A stretch of 64,000 nt of DNA, taken from Prorocentrum cordatum (Eukaryota > Sar > Dinophyceae > Prorocentrales > Prorocentraceae). The DNA lies in the NCBI GenBank assembly GCA_963575745.1, contig CAUYUJ010020611.1, positions 1 to 64,000 of the forward strand, written 5' to 3'. Made by a program: the position numbers and the translations under genes. This document shows positions 22,852-34,457 of the stretch, piece after piece. Numbering within the stretch: position 1 is the first letter of the stretch; each line of letters starts with the position of its first letter. Below the pieces are notes generated by a model. That model was not told the origin of the DNA and made no database searches. It worked only from the letters and a program-made list of their open reading frames with translations.

Positions 22852-23133
22852 TAGTTGCAGTTTCTCAATTCGTTGTTTCTTTCCCTTACTATGATATACT
22901 CAGCTTCGCTGAGAGTTCTCATTTCTCTTGCATGTTTAGTTGACTGCATTTTGATTCATTTCTGTGTGCGTTTGCTCGTTCGCTCATATTTGTGATTGAT
23001 GATTCATCGCAGCTTCGCTGCTTCTGGGTTGTCTTGACTTTATGTTCGAATAAGAGCTTTCGCTTCCTGAAGACACCTGACCTCGTGCTTGCTCGTGGCC
23101 CTAGGGCCAGTAGGAGCCTCGCAAAGCCGCAAA
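21581..23133 (+). mobile_element. E4: 5'-truncated non-LTR retrotransposon, same family as E3
   Basis: Inserted in the loop of a stem-loop with a short duplication (AACA at 21577-21580 and 23134-23137). It contains only the C-terminal third of ORF2 and a ~280-bp 3' region carrying CAGCTTCGCTG, GCAGCTTCGCTGC and the perfect palindrome TGGCCCTAGGGCCA (23096-23109), ending CCGCAAAA. Confidence 0.9.
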
Positions 23134-23331
23134 AACAAAGGTTGACGGTTTACCGCCGGCGCCCAGTTGGCAAGACAAATCTCGACGGAACTTTTGCTGA
23201 CTTTTGGTCGGTTGAAAATTTTGTTCTCGAAATTCAACAATTCGTTTGAGCTCTAGTAACTCGTAGAGCTTCCCTCAGCAAGTTATTGCTGGAAGCTTAA
23301 GAGTAATTCCGGGGCGCTGGAGAGCTAGTTG
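23134..23331 (+). repeat. Right half of split stem-loop, leader, C cassette
   Basis: AACAAAGGTTGACGG and the right arm, then a leader copy (from 23167) and a C cassette (23257-23331). Leader plus C cassette duplicate 20300-20464. Confidence 0.85.
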
Positions 23332-24476
23332 GCAAGAAAAATCTCGACGGACCTTTTGCTGACTTTTGGTCGGTTGAAAATTTTGTTCTCGAAATTCAAC
23401 AATTCGTTTGAGCTCTAGTATTTTTTCCCGTGATATTCGATCTTATTCCCGCTCGCCATCTTGATCTCAGCTCGATCGGGTACCTTTTACTGCCAAAATG
23501 CACACGGGCGGGATCGGCCGTTTCGAGTCATCTTGTCACGCGGTGTCGGTTTTCTCAAGATAACTCGAGCTTCAGGACAGCTAAAGAGCTGGTAAGCACA
23601 GCTAATCGATTCAGAATGATAAGGCGCGTTCGCCTGTTGAAGCCAGAGGTCTGAATTCGGTCTGCTAGCCGAGCTAGGTGCGCAAACCTATTCGTATTAT
23701 TCGAGTCATCTTGACAGGCGCTCTCGGTTTTCTGTACTTACTCGAGCTACAGGACAGCTAAAATGCTGATACGTACAGAATCTGATTCAGAATCATCAGT
23801 GGCCGTTGTCTGTTGAATCCAGAGCTCTGAACTCGGTCTGCTGCCCGATCTAGAATCGCGAAACTATTCGTATTGTTCGAGTCGCTTGCGAGATGCTGTC
23901 GGTTCTCTGCACTTAACTCGGGCTGTAGGGGGGCTGCATGGCTGGTAATCACTGGAATCGATTCGGAGACATCAGGCGCGTTCGCCTGCGGAATCCAGAG
24001 CTCCGAACTCGGTCTGTTGCCCGAACTAGGTCCGCGAAACTATTCGTATTGTTCGAGTCATCCTGAGAGGTGCTGTCGGTTTCCTGCACTTAACTCGGCT
24101 GCAGGGGGGGCTGCAGGGCTGGTAATCACAGGGATCGATTCAGAGACATCAGACGCGTCCGCCTGTCGCATGCAGAGGTCTGAACTCGGTCTGATACTCG
24201 AACTAGGTTTGCCAAACTATTCGTATTGTTCGAGTCATCTTGAGAGGTGCTGTCGATTTACGCACGTAACTCGGGCTGTAGGAGAGCTACAGAGCTCGTA
24301 CAGAAGACGATCTAGAAGCATCGGGGGCGTTCGGCTGTTGCATCCGAGAGGTCTCAAATTGCCTGGGCTGAAAAACTATTTTTTCTGTGTAATTTCTTTC
24401 GACATTATATGTTGTCAGAAAGCTCTACGGGTCCCCCGGCGGTAACAAAGGTTGACGGTTTACCGCCGGCGCCCAG
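23332..24476 (+). repeat. Satellite unit U7 with terminal stem-loop
   Basis: TTCGAGTCAT-type anchors at 23522, 23700, 23876, 24052 and 24229 give monomer lengths of 178, 176, 176 and 177 bp. It is near-identical to U6. It ends with a stem-loop at 24436-24469, and the GGAAGCTCTACGAG motif has changes. Confidence 0.9.
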
Positions 24477-25478
24477 TATTTTTGACCGTGATATTCGATC
24501 TTATTCCCGATCGCCATCTTGATCTCAGCCCGATCGGGTGAATATTACTATCGAAAAGCACTGTGGCAGGATCGGCCGTTTCGAGTCATCTTGATACGCG
24601 CTGTCGGTATATTGGACTTAAGTCGAGATACAGGGCAGCTACAGAGCTTATTATCACAGAAATCGATTGCGAATCATCAGGCGCGTTCGTCTGTTCCATC
24701 CGGAGGTCTGAACTCGGTCTGCTGCACGACCTAGATTCGCGAAACTATTCGTATTATTCGAGTCGTCTTGAGAGATGCTGTCAGTTTTCTGCACTTAACT
24801 CGGGCTGTAGGGGGGGCTACAGGGCTCGTACTCACAGGAATCGCCTGCCGAATCCAGAGCTCAGAACTCGGTGTGCTGCCCGAGCAATCTCCGCAATACT
24901 ATTCGTGTTCTTCGAGTCATCTTGAGAGGTGCTGTCCCTTTTCTGCACTTAACTCGAGCTGTGAGGGGGCTGCGGCTGGTAATCACTGGAATCGATGCGG
25001 AGACATCAGTCGCGTCAGCCTGTCGCATTCAGAGCTCTGAACTCGATCTGCTGCCCAAGCTAGATACGCGAAACTATTCGTATTATTCAAGTCGTCTTCA
25101 GAGGTGCTCTCGGTTTTCTGCACTTAACTCGGGCTGTAAGGGGTCTGCAGGGCTAGTAATCGCAGGAATCGATTTGGAGACATCAGGCGGGCACGCCTGT
25201 TGCATTCAGAGGTCTGAACTGATACTGGAGGTAGATTCGCGAAACTATTTGTATTGTTCGAGTGATCTTGAGAGGCGCTGTTCGGCTGTTGCATCGAGAG
25301 GTCTGAAATCGCTTAGAAGCATCGGGGGCGTTTGGCTGTTGCATCGAGAGGTCTGAAATCGCTTGGGCTGAAAAATTATTCGTTCTCAAGAATCTTCCTT
25401 TCCACATTAGTTATTCTCAGGAAGCTCTACGAGTCCCCCGGCGGTAACCAAGGTTGACGGTTTACCGCCGGCGCCCAG
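24477..25478 (+). repeat. Satellite unit U8 with terminal stem-loop
   Basis: Lacks the leader, because the stem-loop of U7 is followed directly by GTATTTTTGACCGTGATATTCG. Two monomers are shortened and the last part (25275-25370) repeats GCATCGAGAGGTCTGAAATCGCTT twice. The stem-loop is at 25438-25471. Confidence 0.8.
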
Positions 25479-25887
25479 AGTGTGTTCTCTTTGCTCATCT
25501 GGTTTTTCCCGGAGAGCTTTCTGAGAGCTAGAGGTTTTTAGATTACAAGCCAGACGGTGGTGGTGCCCGCCCGCAACCCATCTCCGCCGCTCCACGATCT
25601 TCGCAGCGCCTCGCCCGTCCCGGCAGCGGGTCCGGGAGAGCTTCCGGCAAGCGTCCACGCGTGCCCGAACGCGTGCCGGCACGCGTGGAAGCGATCCTGG
25701 CAGCGCCTCAGAAGCGCTGCGAGGGAGCCCCCCAGAGCTCTGGAAGCGCTTCACGAGAGCGTCCGAGGGCTCGCCAGGAATACTTTCTGGTGTCTGTTCC
25801 CTTTGCTCTCTGGGTTGTGGACGCTACAAAGTCACAACTTTGGGCTCTTCGTTAAGCTAGAGGAATTTCAGTGCGGGCTGGAGCTAG
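25479..25887. other. Unassigned GC-rich insert
   Basis: About 300 bp, GC-rich from 25560 to 25780, with no match to any other part of the window except its last ~40 bp. Short frames exist on both strands, but none has a start, a recognisable motif or a length that argues for a gene. It may be a captured host fragment. Confidence 0.5.
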
Positions 25888-27093
25888 TAACTCGTAGAGC
25901 TTCCCTTAGCAAGTTACTGGTGGAAGCTAAGAGTAATTCCGGGGCGCCGGAGAGCTAGTTGGCAGGAAAAAATTCGACGGACGTTCTGACGACTTTTGCT
26001 CGGTTGGAAATTTTGTTCTCGAAATTCAAGCATTCGTTAGAGCTTTAGTTTTTTTCCCGTGATATTCGATCTTATTCCCGATCGCCATCTTGATCTCAGC
26101 TCGATCGGGTACCTTTTACTGTCAAAAAGCGTCCAGGCGGGATCGGTCGTTTCGGGTCATCTTGTCACGCGCTGTCGGTCTTCTCAAGATAACTCGAGCT
26201 TTAGGACAGCTACAGAGCTGGTAAGCACAGCTCATCGATTCAGAATGATCAGGCGCGTTCGCCTGTTGAACCCAGAGGTCAGAACTCGGTCTGCTAGCCG
26301 AGCTAGGTCCGCAAACCTATCCTTATTATTTGAGTCATCTTGACAGACGCTCTCGGTTTTCTGTACTTAACTCGAGCTACAGGACATCTAGAGAGCTGAT
26401 ACGTACAGAATCTGATTCAGAATCATCAGTGGCCGGTGTCTGTTGAGTCTAGAGATCTGAACTCGGTCTGCTGCCCGATCTAGAATCGCGAAACTATTCG
26501 TATTGTTCGGGTCATCTTGAGAGATGCTGTCGGTTCTCTGCACTCAACTCGGGCTGTGGGGGGGCTGCATGGCTGGCAATCACTGGAATCGATTCGGAGA
26601 CATCAGGTGCGTCCGCCTTCCGAATCCAGAGCTCGGAACTCTGTCTGCTGCCGAGTCCGCGAAACTATTGTTTGAGCCATCCTGAGGTGCTGCCAGTTTC
26701 CTGCACTTAACTCGGGCTGTAGGGGGGCTGCAGGGCTGGTAATGACAGGAATCGATTCAGAGACATCAGACGCGTCCGCCTGTCGCATGCAGAGGTCTGA
26801 TCTCGGTCTGATACTCGAGCTAGGTTTGCCAAACTATTCGTCTTGTTCGAGTCATCTTGAGAGGTGCTGTCGATTTACGCACGTAACTCGGGCTGTAGGA
26901 GAGCTACAGAGCTCGTACAGAAGACAGTCCAGAAGCATCGGGGGCGTTCGGCTGTTACATCGGAGAGGTCTGAAATTGCTTGGGCTGAACAACTAATTTT
27001 TTAGTGTAATTTTTTTCGACATTACATGTTGTCAGGAAGCTCTACGAGTCCCCTGGCGGTAACGAAGGTTGACGGCTTACCGCCGGCGCCCAG
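25888..27093 (+). repeat. C cassette, satellite unit U9, stem-loop
   Basis: C cassette 25888-25962, leader, five monomers (one shortened near 26650), GGAAGCTCTACGAG and a stem-loop at 27053-27085 with one mismatch. The C-cassette start and the unit end form 14-bp inverted repeats 1.15 kb apart. Confidence 0.85.
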
Positions 27094-27456
27094 TTGGCCG
27101 AGCCGACGAAAAGAGACAATGTGACAACTTTGATTGGGTTTTGCTAGATTTAAAATATATTTGACAATTGATTTTCAGGATTTTTTCAGTCTTGCGGCGC
27201 GTTTCTCTGTTGCATCTAAAACCCTGGACTCGGTCTGCTACTCGAGCTTGGTCCGTCAAACTATTTTTATTTTCCGAGTCATTCTGACCAGTGATGACGG
27301 TTTGATGTACTGAACTCAAGATTCAGAGAAGCTAGAGAGCTGTACGCATATAAATCAATTCATTTCCACCATTGATAACATAACTCGTACAGCTTACCTT
27401 AGCAAGCTGTTGCTGGAAGCTTAAGAGTTATTCCGCGGCGCTGGAGAGCTAGTTGG
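27094..27456 (+). repeat. Diverged block B with one monomer piece, C cassette
   Basis: A short B start (GCCGAGCCGACGAAAAGAGAC) runs into a monomer-like piece at about 27180-27340. A C cassette with two changes (CTCGTACAGCTTACC) follows at 27381-27456. Confidence 0.7.
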
Positions 27457-28598
27457 CAAGAACAATATCGACGGACCTTTTGCTGACTTTTGGTCGGTTG
27501 AAAATTTTATTCTCGGAATTCAACCATTCGTTAGAGCTCTAGTATTTTTTCCCGTGATATTCGATCTCATTCCCGCTCGTGATCTTGATCTCAGCTCGAT
27601 CGGCTACCTTCTACTGCCGAAAAGCACACGGGCGGGATCAGCCGTTTCCAGTCATCTTGATACGCGCTGTCGGTACATTGGACTGAACTCGAGATATATG
27701 ACAGCTACAGAGCTGGTAAGCACAGCTAATCGATTCAGAATGATCAGGCGCGTTCGGCTGTTGCATCCAGAGGTCTCAACTCGGTCTGCTAGCAGAGCTA
27801 GGTCCGCAAACCTATTCGTACTATTCGAGTCATCTTGACAGGCGCTCTCGGCTGTCTGTACTTAACTCGAGCTAACGGACAGCTGCAGAGCTGATACGTA
27901 CAGAAGTCGATTCATAATCATCGGTCGCGTTTATCTGTTGAATTCAGTGCTCTGAACTGGGTCTGCTGCCTGATCGAGAATCGCAAAACAATTCGTATTA
28001 TTCGAGTCATCTTGAGAGATGCTGTCGGTTTTCTGCACTTATTTCGGGCTGTAGGGGGGGTTACAGTGCTGGTGGTGACAGCAATCGATTTCAAGACATC
28101 AGGCGCGTCCGCCTGTGGAATCCAGAGCTCGGAACTCGGTCTGCTGCCCGAACTAGGGCGCAAAACTGTTCGTACTGTTCGAGCCATGCTGAAAGATGCT
28201 GTCGGCTTTCTGCACTTGACTCGAGCTGTAGGGGGGCTGCAGGGCTGGTAATCACAGGAACTGCTTCGGAGACGTCAGACGCGTCCGCCTGTCGCATTCA
28301 GAGGTCTGAACTCGGCCTGATACTCGAGCCGGGTTTGCCAAATTATTCCTTTTGCTCGAGTCATCTTGAGAGGTGCTGTTGATTAACGCACTGGGCTGTA
28401 GGAGAGCTACAGAGCTCGTACAGAAGACAATCCAGAAGCATCGGGGGGCGTTCGGCTGTTGCATCGAGAGGTCTGAAATCGCTTGGGCTGAAAAACTATT
28501 CGTTCTCTGTTTTTTTTTCCGACATTATATGTTGTCAGGGAGCTCTACGAGTCCCCCGGCGGTAAGAAAGGTTGACGGTTTACCGCCGGCGCCCAGTT
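27457..28598 (+). repeat. Satellite unit U10 with terminal stem-loop
   Basis: Leader, five monomers, GGGAGCTCTACGAG and a perfect stem-loop at 28556-28589. Confidence 0.85.
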
Positions 28599-29818
28599 GC
28601 TGGAAGCTTAAGAGTAATTCCGGCGCGCTGGAGAGCTAGTAACTCGTAGAGCTTCCCTTAGCAAGTTATTGCTGGAAGCTTAAGAGTAATTCCGGGGCGC
28701 TGGAGAGCTAGTTGGCAAGAGAAATCTCGACGGACCTTTTGCTGACTTTTGGTCGGTTGAAAATTTTGTTCTCGGAATTCCTCAATTCGTTTGAGCTCTA
28801 GTATTTTTTTCCGTGATATTCGATCTTATTCCCGCTCGCCATCTCGATCTCAGCTCGATCGGGTACCTTTTACTGCCAAAAAGCGTCCAGGCGGGACCGG
28901 CCGTTTCGAGTCATCTTGATGCGCGCTGTCGGTATATTGGACTTAACTCGAGATACAGGACAGCTACGGAGCTGGTAAGCACACCTTATCGATTCAGAAT
29001 GATCAGGCTTGTTCGTCTCTTGCATCCAGAGGTCTGAACTCGGTCTGCTAGCCGAGCTAGGTCCGCAAACCTATTCGTACTATTCGAGTCATCTTGACAG
29101 GCGCTCTCGGTTTTCTGTACTTAACTCGGCTATAGGACAGCTAAAGAGCTGATGCTTACAGGAACCGATTCATAATGATGAGGCGCGTTCCTCTGTTAAA
29201 TCCAGAGCTCTGAACTCGGTCTGCTGCCCGAGCTAGGTCTGCGAAGCTATTTGTACTGTTCGAGTCATCTTGAGATGCTGTCGGTTTTCTGCACCCAACT
29301 CGGGCTGCAGGGGGGCTGCAGGGCTGGTATTCACAGGAATCGATTCGGAGACATCAGGCGCGTCCGCCTGTCGCATTCAGAGGTCTGAACTCGGTCTGCT
29401 ACTCGAGCTAGGTTCGCGAAACTATTCGTATTGTTCGAGTCCTATTGAGAGGTGCTGTCTTTTTCCTGCACTCAACTCGGGCTGTAGGCGGCTATAGGGC
29501 TGGTAATCACAGGAATTGATTCGGAGACATCAGGCGCGTCCGTCTGTCGAATCCAGAGCTCTGCACTCGGGATACTCGAGCTAGGTTTGTCAAACTATTT
29601 GTACTGTTCGAGTCATCTTGAGAAGTGCTGTCGATTTACGCACGTAACTCGGGCTGTAGAAGAGCTACAGAGCTCGTAGAAAAGACAATTCGGAAGCACC
29701 GGAGGCCTTCCGTGGGCTCTATTCGTTCTCTGCATTTTTTTTGACATTATATATTATCAGGAGCACTACGAGTCCCCCGGCGGTAAGGAAGGTTGACGGT
29801 TTACCGCTGGCGCACAGT
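28599..29818 (+). repeat. C cassettes, satellite unit U11, stem-loop
   Basis: A partial and then a full C cassette (to about 28708), leader, five monomers, a damaged end motif (GGAGCACTACGAG) and a stem-loop at 29777-29810 with a right-arm mismatch. Confidence 0.85.
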
Positions 29819-30798
29819 TGGCAAGAAAAAAATCTCGACGGACCTTTTGATGACTTTTGGTCGGTTGAAAATTTCGTTCTCAAAATTCAACCATTCGTTA
29901 GAGCTCTAGTTTTTTTCCCCGTGATATTCGATCTCATTCCCGCTCGCCATCTTGATCTCAGCTCGATCGGGTACCTTTTACTGCCAAAAAGCGTCCAGGC
30001 GGGATCGGCCGTTTCGAGTCATCTTGATACGCGATAATGGTTTTCTGAACATGATTCGAGCTTTAGGACAGCTACAGAGCTGGTAAGCACAGCTAATCGA
30101 TGTAGAATGATCAGGCGCGTTCGCCGGTTGAATCCAGAGGTCTGAACTCGGTCTCTGAGCCGAGCTAGGTCCGCAAACCTATTCGTATTATTCGAGTCAT
30201 CTTGACAGGCGCTCTCGGTTTTCTGTACTTAACTCGAGCTGTAGGACAGCTACAGAGCTGATGCTTACAGAAACCGATTCAGAATCATCAGTTACAGGAA
30301 TCGATTTGGAGACATCAGGCGCGTCTGCCTGTCGAATCCAGAGCTCGGAACTCGGTCTGCTGCCCGAACTAGGTCCGCGAAACTATTCTACTGTTCGAGC
30401 CACCCCGAGAGGTGTCGGTTTTCTGCACTTAACTCGGGCTCTAGGGGGGCTGCAGGGCTGGTAATCACAGGAGTCGATTCGCAGACATCAGACTCAGAGG
30501 TCTGAACTCGGTTTGATACTCGAGCTGGGTTGCCAAACTATTCGTTTTGTTAGAGTCATCTTGAGAGGTGCTGTCGATTCACGCACGTAACTCGGGCTGT
30601 GTAGGAGGGCTACAGAGCTCGTAAAGAAGACAGTCCAGAAGCATCGGGGGCGTTCGGCTGTTGCATCGAGAGGTCTGAAATCGCTCGGGCTGAAAAACTA
30701 TTCGTTCTCTGCTTTTTTTTTCTTACATTATATATTGTCAGGAAGCTCTACGAGTCCCCCGGCGGTAAGAAAGGTTGACGGTTTACCGCCGGCGCCCA
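29819..30798 (+). repeat. Satellite unit U12 with terminal stem-loop
   Basis: The leader follows the previous stem-loop directly, with no C cassette. One monomer is missing most of its length near 30290. The stem-loop is at 30759-30792. Confidence 0.85.
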
Positions 30799-31432
30799 GT
30801 ACCTCGTAGAGCTCTTCGGCATCGATGAGTCAGAGGAATTCCGGCGCGGGGTGGAGCTAGTTCGTCGACCCGGCCAGAAAGGACAAAGTGTTAACTTTTG
30901 GTCGGTTTTGCTAAGATTTGAAAGATATTAGACCATTTATTTTGAGAAACCAGATTTTTTCGCACCTGTAGTGAGTTAAAGCGCGTCTGCTAGTAAAGTT
31001 TTCGGATCCGTAGCTGCAGTATTTCTATGAAAACACTTGGGGGAACCGACGTTGGATAAAAACAGAAAAACATGATTTTCCGAGTTTCTCAGGTCTTGCT
31101 CTAGACATTTTCTTCATGCTTACCGAGGAGCGCCGTGTGAGAAAAGAGCTCTAAGAGGGCCCCGGCGGTAACCTGGTTGACGGTTTACCGCCGGGTCCCA
31201 GTTATTGCTGGAAGCTTAAGAGTAATTCCGGGGCGCTGGAGAGCGAGTTGGCAAGAAAAATATCGACGGACCTTTTGCTGACTTTTGGTCGGTTGAAAAT
31301 ACCGTAGAGCTCTGATGGTAACAGAGCTAGAGGAATTCGGCGACAGGGTGGAGCTAGTAACTCGTAGTGCTTCCCTTAGCAAGTTGTTGCTGGAAGCCTA
31401 AGAGTAATTCCGGGGCGCTGGAGAGCTAGTTG
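30799..31432 (+). repeat. Block B, stem-loop (31162-31194), C cassettes and a D piece
   Basis: CCTCGTAGAGCTCTTCGGC start, block B, stem-loop with a changed end motif (GAGCTCTAAGAGG). A partial C cassette, a ~45-bp leader piece, a short D piece and a full C cassette follow. No gene. Confidence 0.75.
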
Positions 31433-32281
31433 GCAAGAAAAGTCTCGACAGAACTTTTGCTCACTTTTGGTCGATTGAAAATTTTGTTCTCGAAATTCAA
31501 CCATTCGTTAGAGCTCTAGTATTTTTTCCCGTGGTATTCGATCTTATTCCCGCTCGCTGTCTTGATCTCAGCTCGATCGGGTACCTTTTACTGCCAAAAA
31601 GCACACGGGCGGGATCGGCCATTTCGAGTCATCTTGACACGCGATGACGGTTTTCTGAACATAACTCGAGCTTTAGAACAGCTGCAGAGCTGGTAAGCAC
31701 AGCTAATCGATTCAGAATGATCAGGTGCGTTTGTCTGTTGAATCCAGAGATCTGAACTCGGTCTGCTAGCCGAGCTAGGTCCGCAAACCTATTCGTATTA
31801 TTCGAGTTATCTTGACAGACGCTCTCGGTTTTCTGTATTGAACTCGAGCTATAGGACAGCTACAGAGCTGATGCTTACAGAAACCGATTCAGAATCATCA
31901 GTCGCGTTTGTCTGTCGAATCCAGAGCTCTGAACTCGGTCTGCTGCCCGATCTAGAATCGCGAAACTATTCGTACTCTACGAGTCATCTTGAGAAGTGTT
32001 CTCGGTTTTCTGCAACCTACTCGGGCTGAGGGGGGCTACAGTGCTGCTGGTCACAGGAATCGATTTGAAGACATCGGGCGCGTCCGCCTGTCGAATCCAG
32101 AGCTCGGAACTCGGTCTGCTGCCCAAACTAGGGGCGTTCGGCTGTTGCATCGAGAGGTCTGAAATCGCTTGGTCTGAAAAACTATTCGTTCTCTGCAATT
32201 TTTTCGACATTATGTATTGTCAGGAAGCTCTACGAGTGCCCCGGCGGTAAGAAAGGTTGACGGTTTACCGCCGGCGCCCAT
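31433..32281 (+). repeat. Satellite unit U13 (short) with terminal stem-loop
   Basis: Leader and about four monomers. The penultimate and last monomers are fused at about 32130 (CCCAAACTAGGGGCGTTCGG), which removes roughly one monomer. Stem-loop at 32241-32274. Confidence 0.85.
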
Positions 32282-32612
32282 TCGCGAAATTTCGAAAAGA
32301 GACGCGATTCGACCGTCTGCGGCCTGGCTCAGCCGATTTTGCAGTTCTGACCATTCGTTTGGGCTGATAATTGTGCAGATAAAAGCTTTGCACTACAGAA
32401 GTTACCTCTCAAATTCTCAGCTCATTCCGTCGAGAAATTCTTGCGAGCGAAGCCAGAACCTGACTTCAGATTTTCATCAAAAGTTGACATTGCAGATTTT
32501 CAGGAAATCTACTGCGAAGTGCTATGCTTTGATTTTGGGCACTCTCACGCGTGCAAGGAGCTCTACGAGGTTCTTGGCGGTGACCAGATTGACGGCTGAT
32601 TGCCAGCGCCAG
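32282..32612 (+). repeat. Diverged block D with degenerate stem-loop
   Basis: Block D relatives (GCGAAATTTCGAAAAGAGACGC), then GAGCTCTACGAGG and a stem-loop at about 32575-32607 whose arms no longer pair fully. Confidence 0.65.
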
Positions 32613-33341
32613 TTGGCAGGACAAATCTCGACGGACTTTTGGTCGGTTGAAAATTTCGCTCTCGAAATTCAACCATTCGTTAGAGCTCTAGTATTTTTCC
32701 CGTGATATTCGATCTTATTCCCGCTCGCCGTCTTGATCTCAGATCGATCGGATAGATATTACTGCCAAGAAGCACTGCGGCGGGATCGGCCGTTTCGGGT
32801 TATCTTGAGAAGCGGTGGCGGTTTTCTGAACATAAATCGAGCTATAGAAGAGCCACAGAGCTTGTCAGCAGACCTCATCGATGCAGAATGATCAGGCGCG
32901 TTCGCCTGTTGCATCGAGAGGTCTGAACTCGGTCTGCTAGCCGAGCTAGGTCCGTAAACCTATTCGTATTATTCGAGTCATCTTGACAGGCGCTCTCGTT
33001 TTTTGTACTCAACTCGATCTATATGACAGCTACAGGGCTGATACGTAAGAAACCGATTCAGAATCATCAGTCGCGTTGTCTGTCGAATCCAGAGCTCTGA
33101 ACTCGGTCTGCTGCCCGATCTAGAATCGCGAAACTATTTGTATTGGTCGAGTTATCTGGAGAGGTGCTGTCGGTTTTCTGTATTCAACTCGGGCTGTGGA
33201 GGGGCTGTAGTGCTGTTTGTCACAGGAATCGATTCGGAGACATCAGGCGCGTCCGTCTGTCGAATCCAGAGCTCGGAACTCGGTCTGCTGCCCGAACTAG
33301 GTCCGCGAAACTATTCGTATTGTTCGAGTCATCCTGAGAGG
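32613..33341 (+). repeat. Satellite unit U14, left part
   Basis: Leader and about three and a half monomers, interrupted in a monomer by E5 after CATCCTGAGAGG. Confidence 0.85.
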
Positions 33342-34457
33342 ATCGCAGTACCAATAGATCCAGGGAGATGTTCAAAGAGGGGGGGGGGTCAAAACGTTGG
33401 TGGAGAAAGTTGTGAGGTATAACTTTGAATTTGCCGTGGAGGTATCCCAATATAAGTGCCACGTGCCGTCCACTGTGTATAGCAAATCGTGGCAGCAGAC
33501 GCTGCGCTCCATGTTGCACGTATCGGGGGAGTGGACGGTACAGAGGGATGAAATGCTGGCGGCAGTAAGTCGGGCGATGTCGAGAGAGGGAGCGAGACGG
33601 CTCGGAGGCAGACCACGAATCGTGGCGAGCTGCTGGCATGCACCCTTTGAAAAATGGAGGTCTCTTCTATGGCACGACACGTGCGTTGTACCGACGGATT
33701 GGGAGGAGTTTGTGGAACACATATCACAGATACCCAAAGTGCAGGATATGTTTGTGAGGAGGAGTAAGGAGAGGAGGATGGGAGGGTTTGCGAAGACACC
33801 GACAGATGACGAGTTGGCCCGACGTCTTGCAGTTATTAAGGAACAAACTACGATATGGGACCCTGGGATGGAAGGGATTGCTGTTGAAATGTGCGGTGAC
33901 AGTAAAACGGTCGTACACTGGTTGAGGGGAGCCTGGGCTTGTGACAACAGTGGGTATGCCAGACGGATCGCCAGGATACAACATATCATGTATGACGTGA
34001 GTGAACAACACAACATACGATGCCCGACGTACGGAAGGGATTTCTGGAAACATATCTATAGGGAAGCCAATGCCTATGCTGATGAGCTTACACACCATGC
34101 GAGAGAAGGAAACTGTTACAGAATTTACAAGCACGACTATATCAAACAGAACAGGACAAACATCAAATACATCAGAGGATGCTGGGATGGTGGAGTGAGC
34201 AGTGAGGGTGCCGCAGGAGGTCACTGGATTGAAGTTGCTCCAGAGAATGGCCCGTGGACACTCGTGAGCTCAGAGGCCTACATGTTTGATGTAGGAGCCA
34301 CCGTGGCGGAGGCAGAATTATCTGCTGCCGAGCGCCTGTGCACAGGTGTGGAGCACATTGTTAAAGACATTTCCTCTGCAAAGCGGAGGAGGCGGATTTA
34401 ACTGGCTCTAGCCCTTAGGCTTGGGCGCACGCGCCCTGTGTAGCCTGACCAAACACC
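33342..34457 (+). mobile_element. E5: 5'-truncated non-LTR retrotransposon in a satellite monomer
   Basis: The only non-LTR copy not at a stem-loop. Compared with neighbouring monomers, about 20 bp (TGCTGTCGGTTTTCTGCACT) are missing at the insertion point and there is no clear target duplication. The 3' region has a CCTC...GAGG hairpin and GGGCGCACGCGCCC (34423-34436) and ends CCAAACACCAAA. Confidence 0.8.
33397..34401 (+). CDS. E5 ORF2 C-terminal fragment with permuted RNase H-like domain
   Basis: Open to the TAA at 34399-34401. It starts in the region between polymerase and RNase H, with VSGEWTVQRDEML matching ASGEWTEQRDVHV of E6. The RNase H-like motifs are CGDSKTVVHWLRGAW (Asp codon 33898), YREANAYADELTHHAREG (Asp codon 34081), CWDGGVSSEG (Asp codon 34186) and TVAEAELSAAERL (Glu codon 34315). 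It is a separate family from E3/E4 and E6/E7 by sequence. As a 5' truncation it lacks endonuclease and polymerase, so it should be inert, although the frame has not decayed. Confidence 0.7.
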   Translation: MVEKVVRYNFEFAVEVSQYKCHVPSTVYSKSWQQTLRSMLHVSGEWTVQRDEMLAAVSRAMSREGARRLGGRPRIVASCWHAPFEKWRSLLWHDTCVVPTDWEEFVEHISQIPKVQDMFVRRSKERRMGGFAKTPTDDELARRLAVIKEQTTIWDPGMEGIAVEMCGDSKTVVHWLRGAWACDNSGYARRIARIQHIMYDVSEQHNIRCPTYGRDFWKHIYREANAYADELTHHAREGNCYRIYKHDYIKQNRTNIKYIRGCWDGGVSSEGAAGGHWIEVAPENGPWTLVSSEAYMFDVGATVAEAELSAAERLCTGVEHIVKDISSAKRRRRI

